Source of the DNA: Cafeteria roenbergensis
Taxonomy: Eukaryota; Sar; Bigyra; Bicosoecida; Cafeteriaceae
Assembly (NCBI GenBank): GCA_008330645.1
Contig: VLTN01000099.1
Span: 1-63,053, forward strand
Reading direction: 5' to 3'
DNA: 63,053 bases
Made by a program: the position numbers and the translations under genes. Position 1 is the stretch's first letter. Each line of letters starts with the position of its first letter. Under the pieces are notes generated by a model, which worked only from the letters and a program-made list of their open reading frames with translations, ran no database searches and had not been told where the DNA came from. Shown here in pieces: positions 11,411 to 21,685 of the stretch.

Positions 11411-13096
11411 CTACTTGCCGAATGACCTGCCTGGGCAGCAAAGCTCCGCAATCAAACACCAGGTGTACAACAGCACTGCAAAGCCAGCAGCGCCAACTTG
11501 GGCAGCGAACGCAACGACAGAACGTTGGGAGGCTTGCATTGCCGAGCCTCCAGCGACCGTTGCATTCGCTGCGAGTTCAAACTGGCCCGAGGCAGGCACT
11601 TGCCAGCCAGTCATGACGGCGCCCATATAGCCAGCAGCCACGGCCATGACGATATGGAAGAGCCAGGCCATGTCCCTCGCGTCGGAGCAGCTGCCGCCAC
11701 CAACGGGCCGCTCTGGGGCTCGGGGCGATGCCTCCTCGTCGGCAGACAACCTTGGCGCCACGGCATGTCCCGCGCCGGGAGAGTCCTTCACCGCCAGCGG
11801 GTCATACTCCTTGGGGCTGGCGCCGTCCTCCGACTCGTTGTCCTCCAGGAGGCTGCGCTCCGCCTGCGCCTCCCCCGCCGCTGCGCCCGCCGACCCCCAC
11901 AGTCCTGGGACAGCAGCGGACGCGGACAGCGCCATGTACACCACGCTGATGGTGGCCACCGCGATGGACACGCTGACCTCGCCGGCGCTCTGGCCGTCGC
12001 CGATTGCATCGATCGGGTTGCAGGCGACGTCCGGAAGACCCGACAGAGCCGATACGAGCAGCCAGGTGCAGTAGGCGAACACGAGGCTCGGCGGCAGGAT
12101 GCCCTTGGCGCCAGACGCGGGCGCGAGGCACTCAAGGAGCGAGGCAATGGTGTAGCAAATGGCGAGCAGGAGCGATGCGAGCAGGGCGCCGGTGCCCGCG
12201 GAGCAGGCGGGGCCGCTGTTGGCCTCCTTCGCAGCGAAGGCGATGACTGTTGCGGCCGACCCCGTCCACAAGACAGCGGAGAGGAGGGCGTACGCCACCT
12301 GCCACAGGTTGGCGCAGCAGCCGGGCTTGTCGTCGGAGCCCATGTACTCGTCCTCAATCTCCTCCCAGCGGCGCGCCATCCGCTCCGCGAGGCAGTCGTG
12401 GGCCACGAACGCGAAATCGAGCATCACAAACACCTCCGCCAGCAGGAAGAGGGCCGCCAGCACCCGGGCTGCCTCCGCCCACGGGGCCCCGGAGTCAGCG
12501 GGCAGGAAGAACGCCCCCACCATCAGCAGCCCCTGGCCCAGGACCTTCCACGCCCACAGGCCCCGGTTCACCTCGGGCCCGGCCAGGGAGGCGATGGCCA
12601 TGGTGACAAAGTACACGGTCGTTGCGAGAGCCACGCGCTGCGCGGCAGCGTCGCCGACGCACTGCCCGGCAACCTGCACCAGGTCGTCGGGGCTGGTTTC
12701 CTCGCCCGTTCCGAGAAGGTTGCCGTGACCCGCGGGCAGCGCAAGGGAACCGTTGCACTGCGTGAACAGGATCTGCCCCACCGGGTTGGGGATGTCGATG
12801 CTGGGAATGCGAACGATCCACGCCGTCGCGCCACCAAAGGCCACGAAGTCGGGGCTGAACCAGCCATTGGAGGGCCCCAGAACCATGAGCACGGCAGCGA
12901 GGACAGAAGCCAGCCCGAGCTGAGCAGCGTAGCCCGCCTTGGCGCAAACCCTCGACGGGAGCTGCCGAGCCCTGCTGCCGGAGCCCGCGCCCTTGGGACA
13001 GCACGCCGAGCAGCAGCAGGAGGCGCAGCACGAGAGAACAGCCGAACCACAACAGCAAGCCGCGGTCTCGGCACAGGTGCACAGAAGCGCGCCCAT
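11411..13096 (-). CDS. Serine incorporator (SERINC/TMS1 family) multipass membrane protein
   Basis: Predicted 561-residue, roughly ten-helix membrane protein of the SERINC family, linked in other eukaryotes to insertion of serine into phosphatidylserine and sphingolipids or to lipid scrambling. The start at 13096 gives the typical Cys-rich first segment (MGALLCTCAETAACCCGSAV, then CCASCCCSACC). Other family marks are NGWFSPDF, a long helix series with FFLPADSG, FAFVAHDCLAERMARRWEE, the YCTWLLVSALSG helix, CNPIDA, an acidic cytoplasmic loop (about residues 425-475), and a final pair of helices with WLFHIVMAVAAGYMGAVMTGW. The reading frame continues further upstream, but that part overlaps the divergent neighbour and has no family character. 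No intron is needed. It shares a 337-bp upstream region with the divergent gene at 13434. Confidence 0.85.
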   Translation of the reverse strand: MGALLCTCAETAACCCGSAVLSCCASCCCSACCPKGAGSGSRARQLPSRVCAKAGYAAQLGLASVLAAVLMVLGPSNGWFSPDFVAFGGATAWIVRIPSIDIPNPVGQILFTQCNGSLALPAGHGNLLGTGEETSPDDLVQVAGQCVGDAAAQRVALATTVYFVTMAIASLAGPEVNRGLWAWKVLGQGLLMVGAFFLPADSGAPWAEAARVLAALFLLAEVFVMLDFAFVAHDCLAERMARRWEEIEDEYMGSDDKPGCCANLWQVAYALLSAVLWTGSAATVIAFAAKEANSGPACSAGTGALLASLLLAICYTIASLLECLAPASGAKGILPPSLVFAYCTWLLVSALSGLPDVACNPIDAIGDGQSAGEVSVSIAVATISVVYMALSASAAVPGLWGSAGAAAGEAQAERSLLEDNESEDGASPKEYDPLAVKDSPGAGHAVAPRLSADEEASPRAPERPVGGGSCSDARDMAWLFHIVMAVAAGYMGAVMTGWQVPASGQFELAANATVAGGSAMQASQRSVVAFAAQVGAAGFAVLLYTWCLIAELCCPGRSFGK

Positions 13097-13433
13097 CGTA
13101 CGCAGCAGGCCCAAGGACTTGACCGCCGGCACACTACGGCGCGCCCGGCGCTCCGATAGCAGCCCTTGGGGGAAGTGGGTGGCGCGGCGCCCCGAAGAAC
13201 TGCCCCTCGGGGGCGTCTCTTGGAAACGCGCCCTGCAGAGCGGGCAGAGGCGGGCGCCGGGAGCGCAGCAGCAAGCCGTTGCTCCGGCGCGCGCGGCTGC
13301 AATCGCGCGCCTCCCCGCTCGGGCGCCGCACTCCCTCGCAGCCACTGACGGGACAGTCTCCCGCCCCAGGCTACTCGTCCGCGCTTTGCCCCGCAGTCGC
13401 ACTCCGCGGCAAGCCAGCACAAGCGAGTCGGCC
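13097..13433. promoter_or_regulatory. Shared upstream region of two divergent genes
   Basis: A 337-bp gap between the starts of the SERINC gene (minus) and the ciliary EF-hand gene (plus). It is GC-rich with no TATA-like box that I can see. A bidirectional promoter is inferred from layout only. Confidence 0.4.
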
Positions 13434-15236
13434 ATGCAGTTCACGCCGCAGCAGCTCTCGGGCGGCATGCGCTTCACGCGCGGGGTCCTCGTGGGGAACT
13501 GGTCGGAGGACCGGAGCTTGGAGGACGAGCGCGGCATGGACTTTGAGGCCCGCAAGTCGCGCGGCGACCTGATGATCAAGCAGCGCGAGCGGCTCGAGGC
13601 CATCGCGCTCCAGCGCGTGCCGTGGTCGCACAGCTCGGACGGCACGGTTCGCTTCGGAGACTCTGTGATGTTCTCACTCGCCGGCTCTGACGAGTCCGGG
13701 CGCGTGAGCCGTCACTTCTTGGCCTCGAACATCTGGGAGGAGGTCAACCGCATCAACGGCACGGTGCAGGCCACTGCGACGCCCAAAGCGGGCCCGACGG
13801 CCCGCTCGGTCTTCGTCGTGATGCGGCGCCCCGCGGCCGGGTCGGGCCTCGGCGCCACGGCTGCTGCCGCGGCTGCCGCGTCCACGGGCCGGCTGCCGGA
13901 CGCCGGCATGGGGGCCACTGCTGGCTCCACGGCCAGGGCCTTCGGCGCCGGCGCGGCTGCTGTCGGCGGCGAGCCCGTCCGGTTTGGCGACCGCGTGTGC
14001 CTGGCCACTAACCCCAGCCTGCGGGCCGACCCCGCCACCGGCGTGGTGGCACCGCCATACTTCCTGGCCTCTGATCGCCCGAACAACGTCATCGGGTCGG
14101 GCGCCGGCGTGACTCAGGACGTGTTCCTCGCCCCCCGCGCGGGCACGCTTACAGAGTGGAGGTTCGCTCCCGCAGACGGGAACGACGCAGCGTGGGACGG
14201 GTCCCCTGTCCCCGCGGGCGCAGAGGTGTGCCTGGTCCACTGCCAGACGAACCAGGCGCTGGCGGCCAGCGAGACCGCGCCCATCGCCACCGCCTTCGGC
14301 CGGGAGCTCCCCCTCTACGCTCGCACCCACAAGTCCAGCGGCATCGTCACGCGTGACCGGCCCCGTCCCGCGCAAGCCCCGAACCGCTGGGCCATCCTCC
14401 TGTCGGAGGACGCCGCCGCGGCGGAGGACCGGCGAGATTTCCGCCCGCTCACCGCCGACGCCATCGTGGACAAGGTCCGCCTCGCGCTGAGGGAGCGCGG
14501 CACGTACGGCATCCGAGCCCTCGGCAAGGCGTTCCGAATCCTGGACGACAGGCGGGACGGCCGGCTCGACCGGGAGGATCTCAAGTGGGGCCTGTTCGAC
14601 TTCGGCCTGCGGCTGAGCGACGAGGAGTTCGAGATGCTTCTCGACGCCGTGGACACCAGCGGCGACGGCCTCGTGTCCTACGACGAGTTCCTCCTCGCGG
14701 TGCGCGGCCCCATGAACGAGCGCCGGCGGGCGGTCGTCGAGGAGGCCTTCCGGAAGCTGGACCGGGACGGCTCCGGCGAGGTGACGGCGGAGGACCTGGC
14801 CGGGGTATTCAGCGCCAAGTTCGACGAGGGCGTGCGCGCTGGCACCCGCACCGAGGCGCAGGCGCTCAGGGAGTTCCTCTCGCAGTGGGACACGCTGGAC
14901 GCGGACGGGCGAGTCACGCTGGACGAGTTCTGCCGCTACTACGACGACGTCAGCGCCAGCGTGGACAGCGACGACTACTTTGAGACCATGGTGCGCAAGT
15001 GCTGGCGGCTCCCGGGCGCAGACGTGGCGGCATCGGCCGCTGGCTTGGCCAGGGGCAAGTGGGTGGAGGTGCGCCTCAAGTCGGGGGCGCGCAAGGACGT
15101 CTTCCTCGAGGGTCTGGACAGCGTGCCCGACTCAGACAAGCGGGCCATTATGGACGCGCTGGACGACGAGGGAATTTTCGGCGTGGCGGACGTGCGGGCG
15201 CTGCCGGAGCGCGGCGTGACTGCTGCAGCCGAGTGA
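13434..15236 (+). CDS. Ciliary EF-hand protein: CFAP161-like N-terminus plus calcyphosin-like C-terminus
   Basis: A 600-residue single-exon protein. The N-terminal 310 or so residues resemble CFAP161, a microtubule inner protein of motile cilia: RGVLVGNWSEDRSLEDE near the start, then two RFGDxV beta-trefoil-like units (around residues 72 and 181). The C-terminal 230 residues resemble calcyphosin, with EF-hand loops around residues 371, 407 (DTSGDGLVSYDE), 443 (DRDGSGEVTAED) and 488 (DADGRVTLDE). The middle loops keep D-x-D/S-x-D/G...E ligands and should bind Ca2+; the first (DDRRDGRLDRED) also looks usable. The start was chosen because the upstream frame runs into the divergent neighbour. Presence of this gene argues for a flagellated cell. 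The fusion could equally be a lineage-specific gene family known from protists. Confidence 0.75.
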   Translation: MQFTPQQLSGGMRFTRGVLVGNWSEDRSLEDERGMDFEARKSRGDLMIKQRERLEAIALQRVPWSHSSDGTVRFGDSVMFSLAGSDESGRVSRHFLASNIWEEVNRINGTVQATATPKAGPTARSVFVVMRRPAAGSGLGATAAAAAAASTGRLPDAGMGATAGSTARAFGAGAAAVGGEPVRFGDRVCLATNPSLRADPATGVVAPPYFLASDRPNNVIGSGAGVTQDVFLAPRAGTLTEWRFAPADGNDAAWDGSPVPAGAEVCLVHCQTNQALAASETAPIATAFGRELPLYARTHKSSGIVTRDRPRPAQAPNRWAILLSEDAAAAEDRRDFRPLTADAIVDKVRLALRERGTYGIRALGKAFRILDDRRDGRLDREDLKWGLFDFGLRLSDEEFEMLLDAVDTSGDGLVSYDEFLLAVRGPMNERRRAVVEEAFRKLDRDGSGEVTAEDLAGVFSAKFDEGVRAGTRTEAQALREFLSQWDTLDADGRVTLDEFCRYYDDVSASVDSDDYFETMVRKCWRLPGADVAASAAGLARGKWVEVRLKSGARKDVFLEGLDSVPDSDKRAIMDALDDEGIFGVADVRALPERGVTAAAE

Positions 15237-15486
15237 AGGCTGTGGATGGGGCGCGGGAACGCTTGCATGTGTGCGCGCACCTTCCGCCTGCGTGACGAAC
15301 AAGGCCTTGCTTGCTGCCAACTCAAGTGACCCCTGGCGAGCGCACCGTGCCAACGCAAGCACTGTGGCGCGCGAAAAGCCCGAATGAATGGCGAGAATCC
15401 GCGCGAGACTGCCACGGAGCAGAGAGCGGCTGGAGCCCCGCCTGCCGTTGCGCTCGCGCACCGTCACGCAAGGACATGCAGCGAAA

Positions 15487-17485
15487 TCACTCGTCGCGCT
15501 CGCCGCCGTCGGGGCCATCCTGGGGCTGATCGGCGGGGCCCTCGCCAGCGTCCTCGGAGTGGGCAGCAGGTGCTGCTTCGGGCATGCTGTCGGCAGCCGC
15601 AGCGGCGCCGGGAGCAGCGGCGCCAGCGTCGCTGGCCGGGGCAGCGGCCATGCCGCGGTCCTCATCGCGCATGGGGGCGCCACGGTCGGCACCCCCCGAG
15701 GGGCCGTCGTACGGGCCGTCGCGCCCGGCGTAGGAGTCGCTGGGGCCGTCGCGGGGGCCGGGGGGCGGGCCGCGGCTGTCGTAGGGGGCATCGCGGGGGG
15801 CGGGCCGCGGCTGTCGTAGGGGGCATCGCGGGGGGGCGGGCCGCGGCTGTCGTAGGGTCCGTCACGGGGGGGCGGGCCGCGGCTGTCGTAGGGGGCATCG
15901 CGGGGGGGCGGGCCGCGGCTGTCGTAGGGTCCGTCACGGGGGGGCGGGCCGCGGTCATCGTACGCGGGGCCGCGGGGAGGCGGGCCGCGGGGCGGGGGGC
16001 CGCCGCCTCCGCGCTCCTCCTCAACGGAGATGCGGGACCCCTCGCCGAACCGGTTGGAGAAGTCCGACTGGTGCAGCTCGCGAAGGGCGCGGTCCATGCC
16101 CTCGGCGGTGGCGTACTCGACCACGCCGCCGCCGCGGCGGTCCACGTCGGTGAAGCCGACGTCACCTGCCTTGCGCATGTGGTCCTTCAGGTCCTGCCAG
16201 CTCGCGGACGGCGGGAGGCCGGACACGCGCACCCTGAAGCCGGAGCGCTGCGGGGGGCCGCCGAAGCCCGGGGGGCCGCCGCGGGCGGGAGCGTCGCGGC
16301 GGTTGCCGCCGCTGGCGTGAGCAAGCTCGACGCGCATGGGGGCGCGGTCAAAGCGCATCTGGTCCTCGACAAGGGCGGCTGCGTCGTGAAGGAGGGGAAG
16401 CCGGAGCATCGATGACACGCGGGGGCGGACTCGGGTTGGGAGGGGGCAGAACGGGCGGCGGAATCAGCTCGGGGGAGGAGCGAATGCGAATGGGGCAGGG
16501 CGTGCGCGCGGGAGGGGGCGTGTGCGTGGGGGGGGGTGGAAGGCAGGGGGGGCTGGGACTGGGGCTGACGAGCGCAACCGCACAGGCAGGCGTAGGTGCC
16601 GCAGCGGCCGGTGTGGTGGGCGAGGGGCAATCTCGACACCAGAGCAGCGGGGCCAAGCGAACGCACACGTCCCCGGCCGACGGAGGTTTCCGCGCCTGCC
16701 CAAGAGCACCGCAAGAGAGAGTGCCAAGCCAGACAGGCTCCGCGAACAAGGCTCCGTGGACCGCCAGCCAGCGCCATCAGCAAGTCCCAGCTACCGGCCA
16801 CGTGAACCCAGAGCTCCCCAACAGCAAAGCCGCACAGGAACGCGGTGGTCCCGACGAGCCTGGCCATCGTCCGCCGCCGCCAGGCGGGGTGGCACCGGGG
16901 GGAGGGGGCGCGCTGGCGCAGGAAAGACGCGTGTCCGGACGGAGCGCCGCCGTCGCACCCAAGCGAGCCGGTGAGCCACAGGTCGCGGGGGAACCAGAGC
17001 CAGCGGCGCGTGTCGGGTGCCTCGCTCGCTCCTTGCCGTGGGGTCAGGGCGGGCCGGCAGCAGACTGAGGAGTGGCCAAGCCTTGCAGCGAGCGGCCGGC
17101 TGCAGCCTCCGGCGCACGAGCGAAGACTGGCGCAGCCTCCAGCCCCGCAGTCCAGCCAAGGCTGCAGTGCACAGCCTTCCGCGATGCTAAGCTGGCGCGC
17201 TGAGCCGCTGCGGGGTCCCGGTTCTGGGTCGAGCTCGCGGCGGAACGTTGGTGGCTCAGCGATTTCCTACACCAGCTGGCGCAGCATGACGGGAAGCTCA
17301 CCGCGGGCCGACCCGGGGTCAGCGTACTCGATGAAGGCAAACGCGGGGCCGCGCGTCCTGGGCAGCTTGACAGTGATGTCGTTGATGCGGCCATGCTTGT
17401 CGAAGATCCTCCCGATTTCCTCAGCGCGAATGTCCTCGGGCAGGTTGCCCACGTACACGCGGCTGCTGGGGGGTCCGTAGTCCAT
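15487..17485 (-). CDS. SRSF1-like splicing factor, two RRMs, Gly/Pro/Arg tail, one frameshift
   Basis: Exon 1 (17485-17302) encodes the start of RRM1 with RNP2 VYVGNLP and RNP1-like GPAFAFIEY. Exon 2 begins at 16378 and completes RRM1 and RRM2. RRM2 carries SWQDLKDHMRKAGDVGFTDV, the signature of the SRSF1 pseudo-RRM. The 923-bp intron has GTGAGC donor and GACGCAG acceptor and joins in phase (1+2). After RRM2 the tail is not RS dipeptides but repeats of RGPPPRD(A/G)PYDS. At 15792-15801 one repeat has six G where its neighbours have seven, shifting the frame; restoring it continues into an acidic end (DEDRGMAAAP...GERDE) and the stop at 15487. Product acts in the nucleus in splice-site choice. 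The single-base shift is most likely a sequencing error in a G-run. Confidence 0.8.
16379..17301 (-). other. Long intron of the SRSF1-like gene
   Basis: A 923-bp intron, several times longer than most others in the window (104-360 bp). It is G-rich in its 3' half (16400-16560) and holds no convincing exon. In other eukaryotes long introns in SR genes carry unproductive, self-regulating splice sites; whether this one does is unknown. Confidence 0.6.
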
Positions 17486-18643
17486 GGCACACGGCAGCGG
17501 ACTGAGGCGGTCGGTCTGCGGGCGGGAGGCTGGTGCGACGCTTGCGCGCGGCTCCGTGTGAAGGGGGCTGAGCTGGGGGGCACGGCTGCAAAGCGGCTGC
17601 TGGCGGTTCGGGCAGAGCCGCCGTTCCGCCCGCGAGTGGAGAAGAGCCGACGATCGACCAAGTCAACTATGCGGGTCACGAAGGGTTGGCGTGATGTGGC
17701 AAAGCCTCGGCCCTGAGTTGGGCTGACATTCGGCTGGCACTCGTGGGTTGTTCGCGCCTCTCGGCCCGACTGTCGCAAGTGAGGTCGAGATCGCAAGCGC
17801 CTGGCGTGCCCCCCGCCCTCCCCCAGGCAGGGCCGCCTCCGGCCGCCCGACCTGCCTGCCCGCGCCCGGCCCCCCTCCGTGGTGGGGCGCTTGGCTGCCG
17901 CGCCCGATGCGCGGCAGGCGCGTCGATGGCCGCCTGCGGCGCCCGCTCCTCGGCGCACGTGGAAGTCCGACCACCCGCCCCAGCGCAGGCCCGGGGCTGG
18001 GGGCGTGCGGGCGCGTTGCGGGGAAGGGCAGCATGCCCGCTGCGGCGGCGTCTGGGTCCTGGGGCTGCCACCCGGGGAGCATGCCAGGCCTGCAGCCGCG
18101 CCAAGGCGGGGAGCTGGCGCTCCCCGCCTGCGATGCCGGAGCTGGGAACTGCGAGGCGGCCCGCCAAAGCAGCCGCGGTGCCATGCGCGAGCAAGCTGCG
18201 CTTCCGGGTCATCGCGGCCGGGCGTGGTCCGCTGCAGCCAGCGCTGCGGCCTCCTGCCGATGATTTCGGCTCCCGGCATTTGGGGCAGCGAGGGTCTGCG
18301 CCGGCCCCTTGCGCCGCCGCGCCCACGGCGCCTAGGAGGCCCGGCTGGAGCCTGGTGCGCCGACACGCGCCGCGACTTGACGCTGGCCTGCCTGCCAGGA
18401 GGCGGGCCTGTGGGGCGGCTTTGGGGGAACGAGGACGGGGGCGAGGGTTTTCTGCTCCGTCTCCGGTCTCGAGTAGCGCATTGCGCCCGACTCCCCTGCG
18501 TCCGCTTGGGCGTGCGCGCTGCACCCATCGTGCGACACGTTCGTTGACCAGTGCAGCTTCCACCCGCTCTCTGCCCGTCCTTGCTGACCGTGCGCGCGCG
18601 CAATTGAGTCCTTGCAGGAGGCGAGGCATCAAGGTCTGCAGAG
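17486..18643. other. Intergenic between divergent SRSF1-like and Sec24 genes
   Basis: A 1158-bp GC-rich stretch between two divergent starts. Open frames on both strands have no family character and are explained by base composition. I see no RNA gene or repeat. Confidence 0.5.
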
Positions 18644-21600
18644 ATGGCCAACCCGTTCCTAGCGGGCGCGCCGCGGACGGGCCCGGCGGCCCCAGCTCCC
18701 GCCCCTACCCCCGCCCCGGCGGGGCAGGCTGCCCCCCCTCCCTCGAACCCGTTTGCCGGCCACAGCGGTGCTGGCGGCGCAGGCCCCCCGGGCCACACCC
18801 CGGCAGGCTCCTTCGGCAGCGCGGGCCCGCCCCGCGGCTTCGGGCAGCCGGGCATGGGCCCCCCTCCCACAGGCCGGGGCGGTCCCCCGATGGGCGGCCC
18901 TCCCATGGGCGGTCCCCCCACTGGCGGCCCCCCCACAGGCGGGCCCCCGACGGGCGGCCCCCCCACCGGCGGGCCCCCGACTGGGCACGTTGCGCGCGGG
19001 AGTGCAGCTCTCGGAGCGGGCCCGGCGCCGCTCTTCACGGGCGGCGCAGCCGGCGCAGCCCCCCCTCGCATTACGTTCATGAACCCGCAGGCGGACGCCG
19101 GCGGGGGGGACGCGGGCGCGGGGCCGGGCCAGGGCCAGGGCGGCCTCCCCGCAGCCTTCACCGGCGGCTCCGGCTTTGGCGGCGCCCACGTCCCGGGAGC
19201 TCCGCCCTCCGCTCGGCCAGCGGGGGCGCCCGGAGGTGGCGCGTCCGCAGCGGCAGCGGCAGCCGCGGCAGCGGCCGTCCCGATGGCGGTGGTGGACGAG
19301 GAGGCGCTGGCGCCGCCCCAGTACATGCACTCCACCATCGCCGCCTTCCCGGCGACGGCCGAGCTTGCCAGGCGCTGCGCCGTTCCGCTCGGTGTGAGCA
19401 TCCAGCCGCTCGCCGAGTCGCCCGACGTCCCGGAGCTCCCCGTGGTCGACCACACTGCGCTGGGCGGCGTGGTGCGCTGCTCCGAGTGCCGCGCGTACAT
19501 CAACCCGTTTGTGGACTTTTTGGACGGCGGGCGGCGCTGGCAGTGCAACATCTGCGGCGCGCTCATGCCGGTCAAGTCCAACTATTTCTCGCCCACCGAC
19601 GCCTCGGGGCGGCGCGCCGACGTGGCGCAGCGCCCGGAGCTCAGCAGCGGGAGCGTTGAGTACATCGCCACCAAGGAGTACATCGTGAGGGCGCCGCAGC
19701 CGCCCACCTTTGTCTTCGTCATCGACGTCAGCATGCAGGCTGTCGCGAGCGGCATGCTGGCCGTGGCCGCCGCCGCCATCAAGGCCTCCCTCGACGACCT
19801 GCCCGGCGAGGACCGCGCCCAGGTTGGCTTCCTCTGTTTCGACAGCGCCATCCACTTCCACCGCTTCAGGCCCGGCTGCTCTCACCCGGACGTGCTCACC
19901 ATGCCAGACCTCGACGACCCCTTCAAGCCCGCGCCCGACGACCTGGTGGTCAACATCGCCGACAACCGCGCCGCCGTGGAGGCCTTCCTCGACGCCCTCC
20001 CCAGCATGCACGCCGAGGCGCGCTCTGCTGACTCCTGCCTCGGCTCGGCCCTGGAGGCCGGCCTCCGCATCATGCAGCACGTGGGCGGCAAGCTCCTCGC
20101 CTTCTCGGCAGCCCTTCCCACCGTCGGAAAGGGGCGTCTCCGGCCGCGCGAGGCTCCCCAGATGCTCGGGTCGCCCAGCGAGTACAAGCTGCTCTCGCCG
20201 GACGACGACCCCAAGGCGCAGGGCCTCTACTACCGCCAGCAGGCGGCCGAGTTCAGCCGCCAGCAGATCAGCGTGGACACCTTCTTCTTCTCCCCCGGCT
20301 ATGCCGACGTCGCCTCCATCGCCGCCGTGTCGCGCTTCACCTCCGGCCAGGCGTACCACTACCCCGCCTTCACCGCCGCCGCGGACGGCGCCCGCTTCCA
20401 CGCGGACCTGGTCCAGGACCTCACGCGCACCACGGGCTTCGAGGCGGTGATGCGCGTGCGCTGCAGCCGCGGCGTGCGCGTGCTCAACTTCTACGGCAAC
20501 TTCTTCATTCGCGGCCAGGACCTCCTCGCCATGCCCAACATCACGTCCGACACGGCCTTCAACATCGAGCTGGAGCACGCCTCGGAGCCCATTGCGCCGG
20601 GGAGCAAGGTGACCATCCAGGGCGCGCTCCTCTACACCAACGCCAAGGGCGAGCGGCGCATCACCGTGCACACCCTCGCCATCCCCGTGGCCACCCGCCC
20701 GCTGGACGTGCTGCAGGCAGCCGACGCAGAGGCGGTCGCGAACATGATCAGCAAGCGCGGCCTCGACACCGTGCTCCGCACCGGCCTCGCCCAGGGCAGG
20801 GACGCCATCCACTCGCAGGTGGCCGCCATTGTGCGCGCCCACCACACCGCCTCGGGCGCCCAGGCAGGCGGGCCCGGCGGCTCCGGCGCTGGCCCGGCCA
20901 TGTCCCTGCCGGAGGGCCTCCAGCTCCTGCCGCTCTACGGCCTCGGGCTGCAGAAGACCACGCTCTTCCGCGGAGGCAACGACGTCAAGAGCGACGAGCG
21001 GGCGGCGCTCGTGTACCGCGCCCTGGGCATGCCCGTCGTCTGCTCCACCCCGCTGGCCTACCCGCGCATGTTCGCCCTCCACTCCCTCAAGCCCGGCGAG
21101 GCGGAGCCCATCGACACGGAGGCCGAGGACGCGCGCGCTGCCGCGGAGGGCGACGCCTACGAGCCGCCCCCCACCGCCGGGTTCTCGGAGCTGCGGCTGC
21201 CGCCCGTGGTGGGGCTGAGCGCCGCGAGCATGGACCGCGCGGGCGTGTATTTGCTGGAGGACGGGGCCGAGGCGTTTGTGTGGGTCGGCGACTCTGCGCC
21301 CGCTGCGCTGCTCACCGAGCTGTTCGGGGTGGCGTCGTTCACCGGCCTCGACACCTCCAACGCGGCGATGCCCGTCATCGGCACGGAGCTGAACGGCAAG
21401 GTTCACGCGCTGCTCGAGGCGCTGGCGGACACCTCGCCCATGCTCCCCCGGGTGCGGGTGGTGGTGCAGGGCTCCGGCACGGCCGTCGAGGCCCGCTTCC
21501 AGGCGCGCCTCGTGGAGGACCAGCAGGCCACGCTCGGCGGCCTCGCCTCCTACCGCGAGTACTTGGCGCAGCTCAACCGCGAGGCCGCCACCGGGTCGGC

Positions 21601-21685
21601 GGCGGCCGCAGGAAAGCACCCCATGCAGCTGCAGCCCCCGGCCCAGGTGGCGCCGCCGCCCACCGGGGGCTTCACGAGGCAGTGA
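18644..21685 (+). CDS. Sec24 COPII coat subunit, paralogue A
   Basis: A 1013-residue, intron-free Sec24, the cargo-selecting subunit of the COPII coat on ER exit sites. Order: disordered Pro/Gly N-terminus with GGPP(M/T) repeats (about residues 75-110), zinc finger with Cys at about 279, 282, 301 and 304 (CSECRAYINPF ... CNICG), trunk starting PTFVFVIDVS, beta-barrel, helical domain around DTVLRTGLAQ, and a gelsolin-like domain with YLLEDGAEAFVWVG near residue 870. Length matches fungal and animal Sec24 (900-1250). The ATG at 18644 is the first in frame after the upstream stop and precedes the typical low-complexity leader. The other Sec24 lies convergent, 502 bp away. Confidence 0.93.
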   Translation: MANPFLAGAPRTGPAAPAPAPTPAPAGQAAPPPSNPFAGHSGAGGAGPPGHTPAGSFGSAGPPRGFGQPGMGPPPTGRGGPPMGGPPMGGPPTGGPPTGGPPTGGPPTGGPPTGHVARGSAALGAGPAPLFTGGAAGAAPPRITFMNPQADAGGGDAGAGPGQGQGGLPAAFTGGSGFGGAHVPGAPPSARPAGAPGGGASAAAAAAAAAAVPMAVVDEEALAPPQYMHSTIAAFPATAELARRCAVPLGVSIQPLAESPDVPELPVVDHTALGGVVRCSECRAYINPFVDFLDGGRRWQCNICGALMPVKSNYFSPTDASGRRADVAQRPELSSGSVEYIATKEYIVRAPQPPTFVFVIDVSMQAVASGMLAVAAAAIKASLDDLPGEDRAQVGFLCFDSAIHFHRFRPGCSHPDVLTMPDLDDPFKPAPDDLVVNIADNRAAVEAFLDALPSMHAEARSADSCLGSALEAGLRIMQHVGGKLLAFSAALPTVGKGRLRPREAPQMLGSPSEYKLLSPDDDPKAQGLYYRQQAAEFSRQQISVDTFFFSPGYADVASIAAVSRFTSGQAYHYPAFTAAADGARFHADLVQDLTRTTGFEAVMRVRCSRGVRVLNFYGNFFIRGQDLLAMPNITSDTAFNIELEHASEPIAPGSKVTIQGALLYTNAKGERRITVHTLAIPVATRPLDVLQAADAEAVANMISKRGLDTVLRTGLAQGRDAIHSQVAAIVRAHHTASGAQAGGPGGSGAGPAMSLPEGLQLLPLYGLGLQKTTLFRGGNDVKSDERAALVYRALGMPVVCSTPLAYPRMFALHSLKPGEAEPIDTEAEDARAAAEGDAYEPPPTAGFSELRLPPVVGLSAASMDRAGVYLLEDGAEAFVWVGDSAPAALLTELFGVASFTGLDTSNAAMPVIGTELNGKVHALLEALADTSPMLPRVRVVVQGSGTAVEARFQARLVEDQQATLGGLASYREYLAQLNREAATGSAAAAGKHPMQLQPPAQVAPPPTGGFTRQ

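Noticed and set aside
16412-17068. 218-codon plus-strand frame inside the SRSF1-like intron
   Set aside because: Gly/Arg-rich, no start context or family; lies within a well-supported intron.
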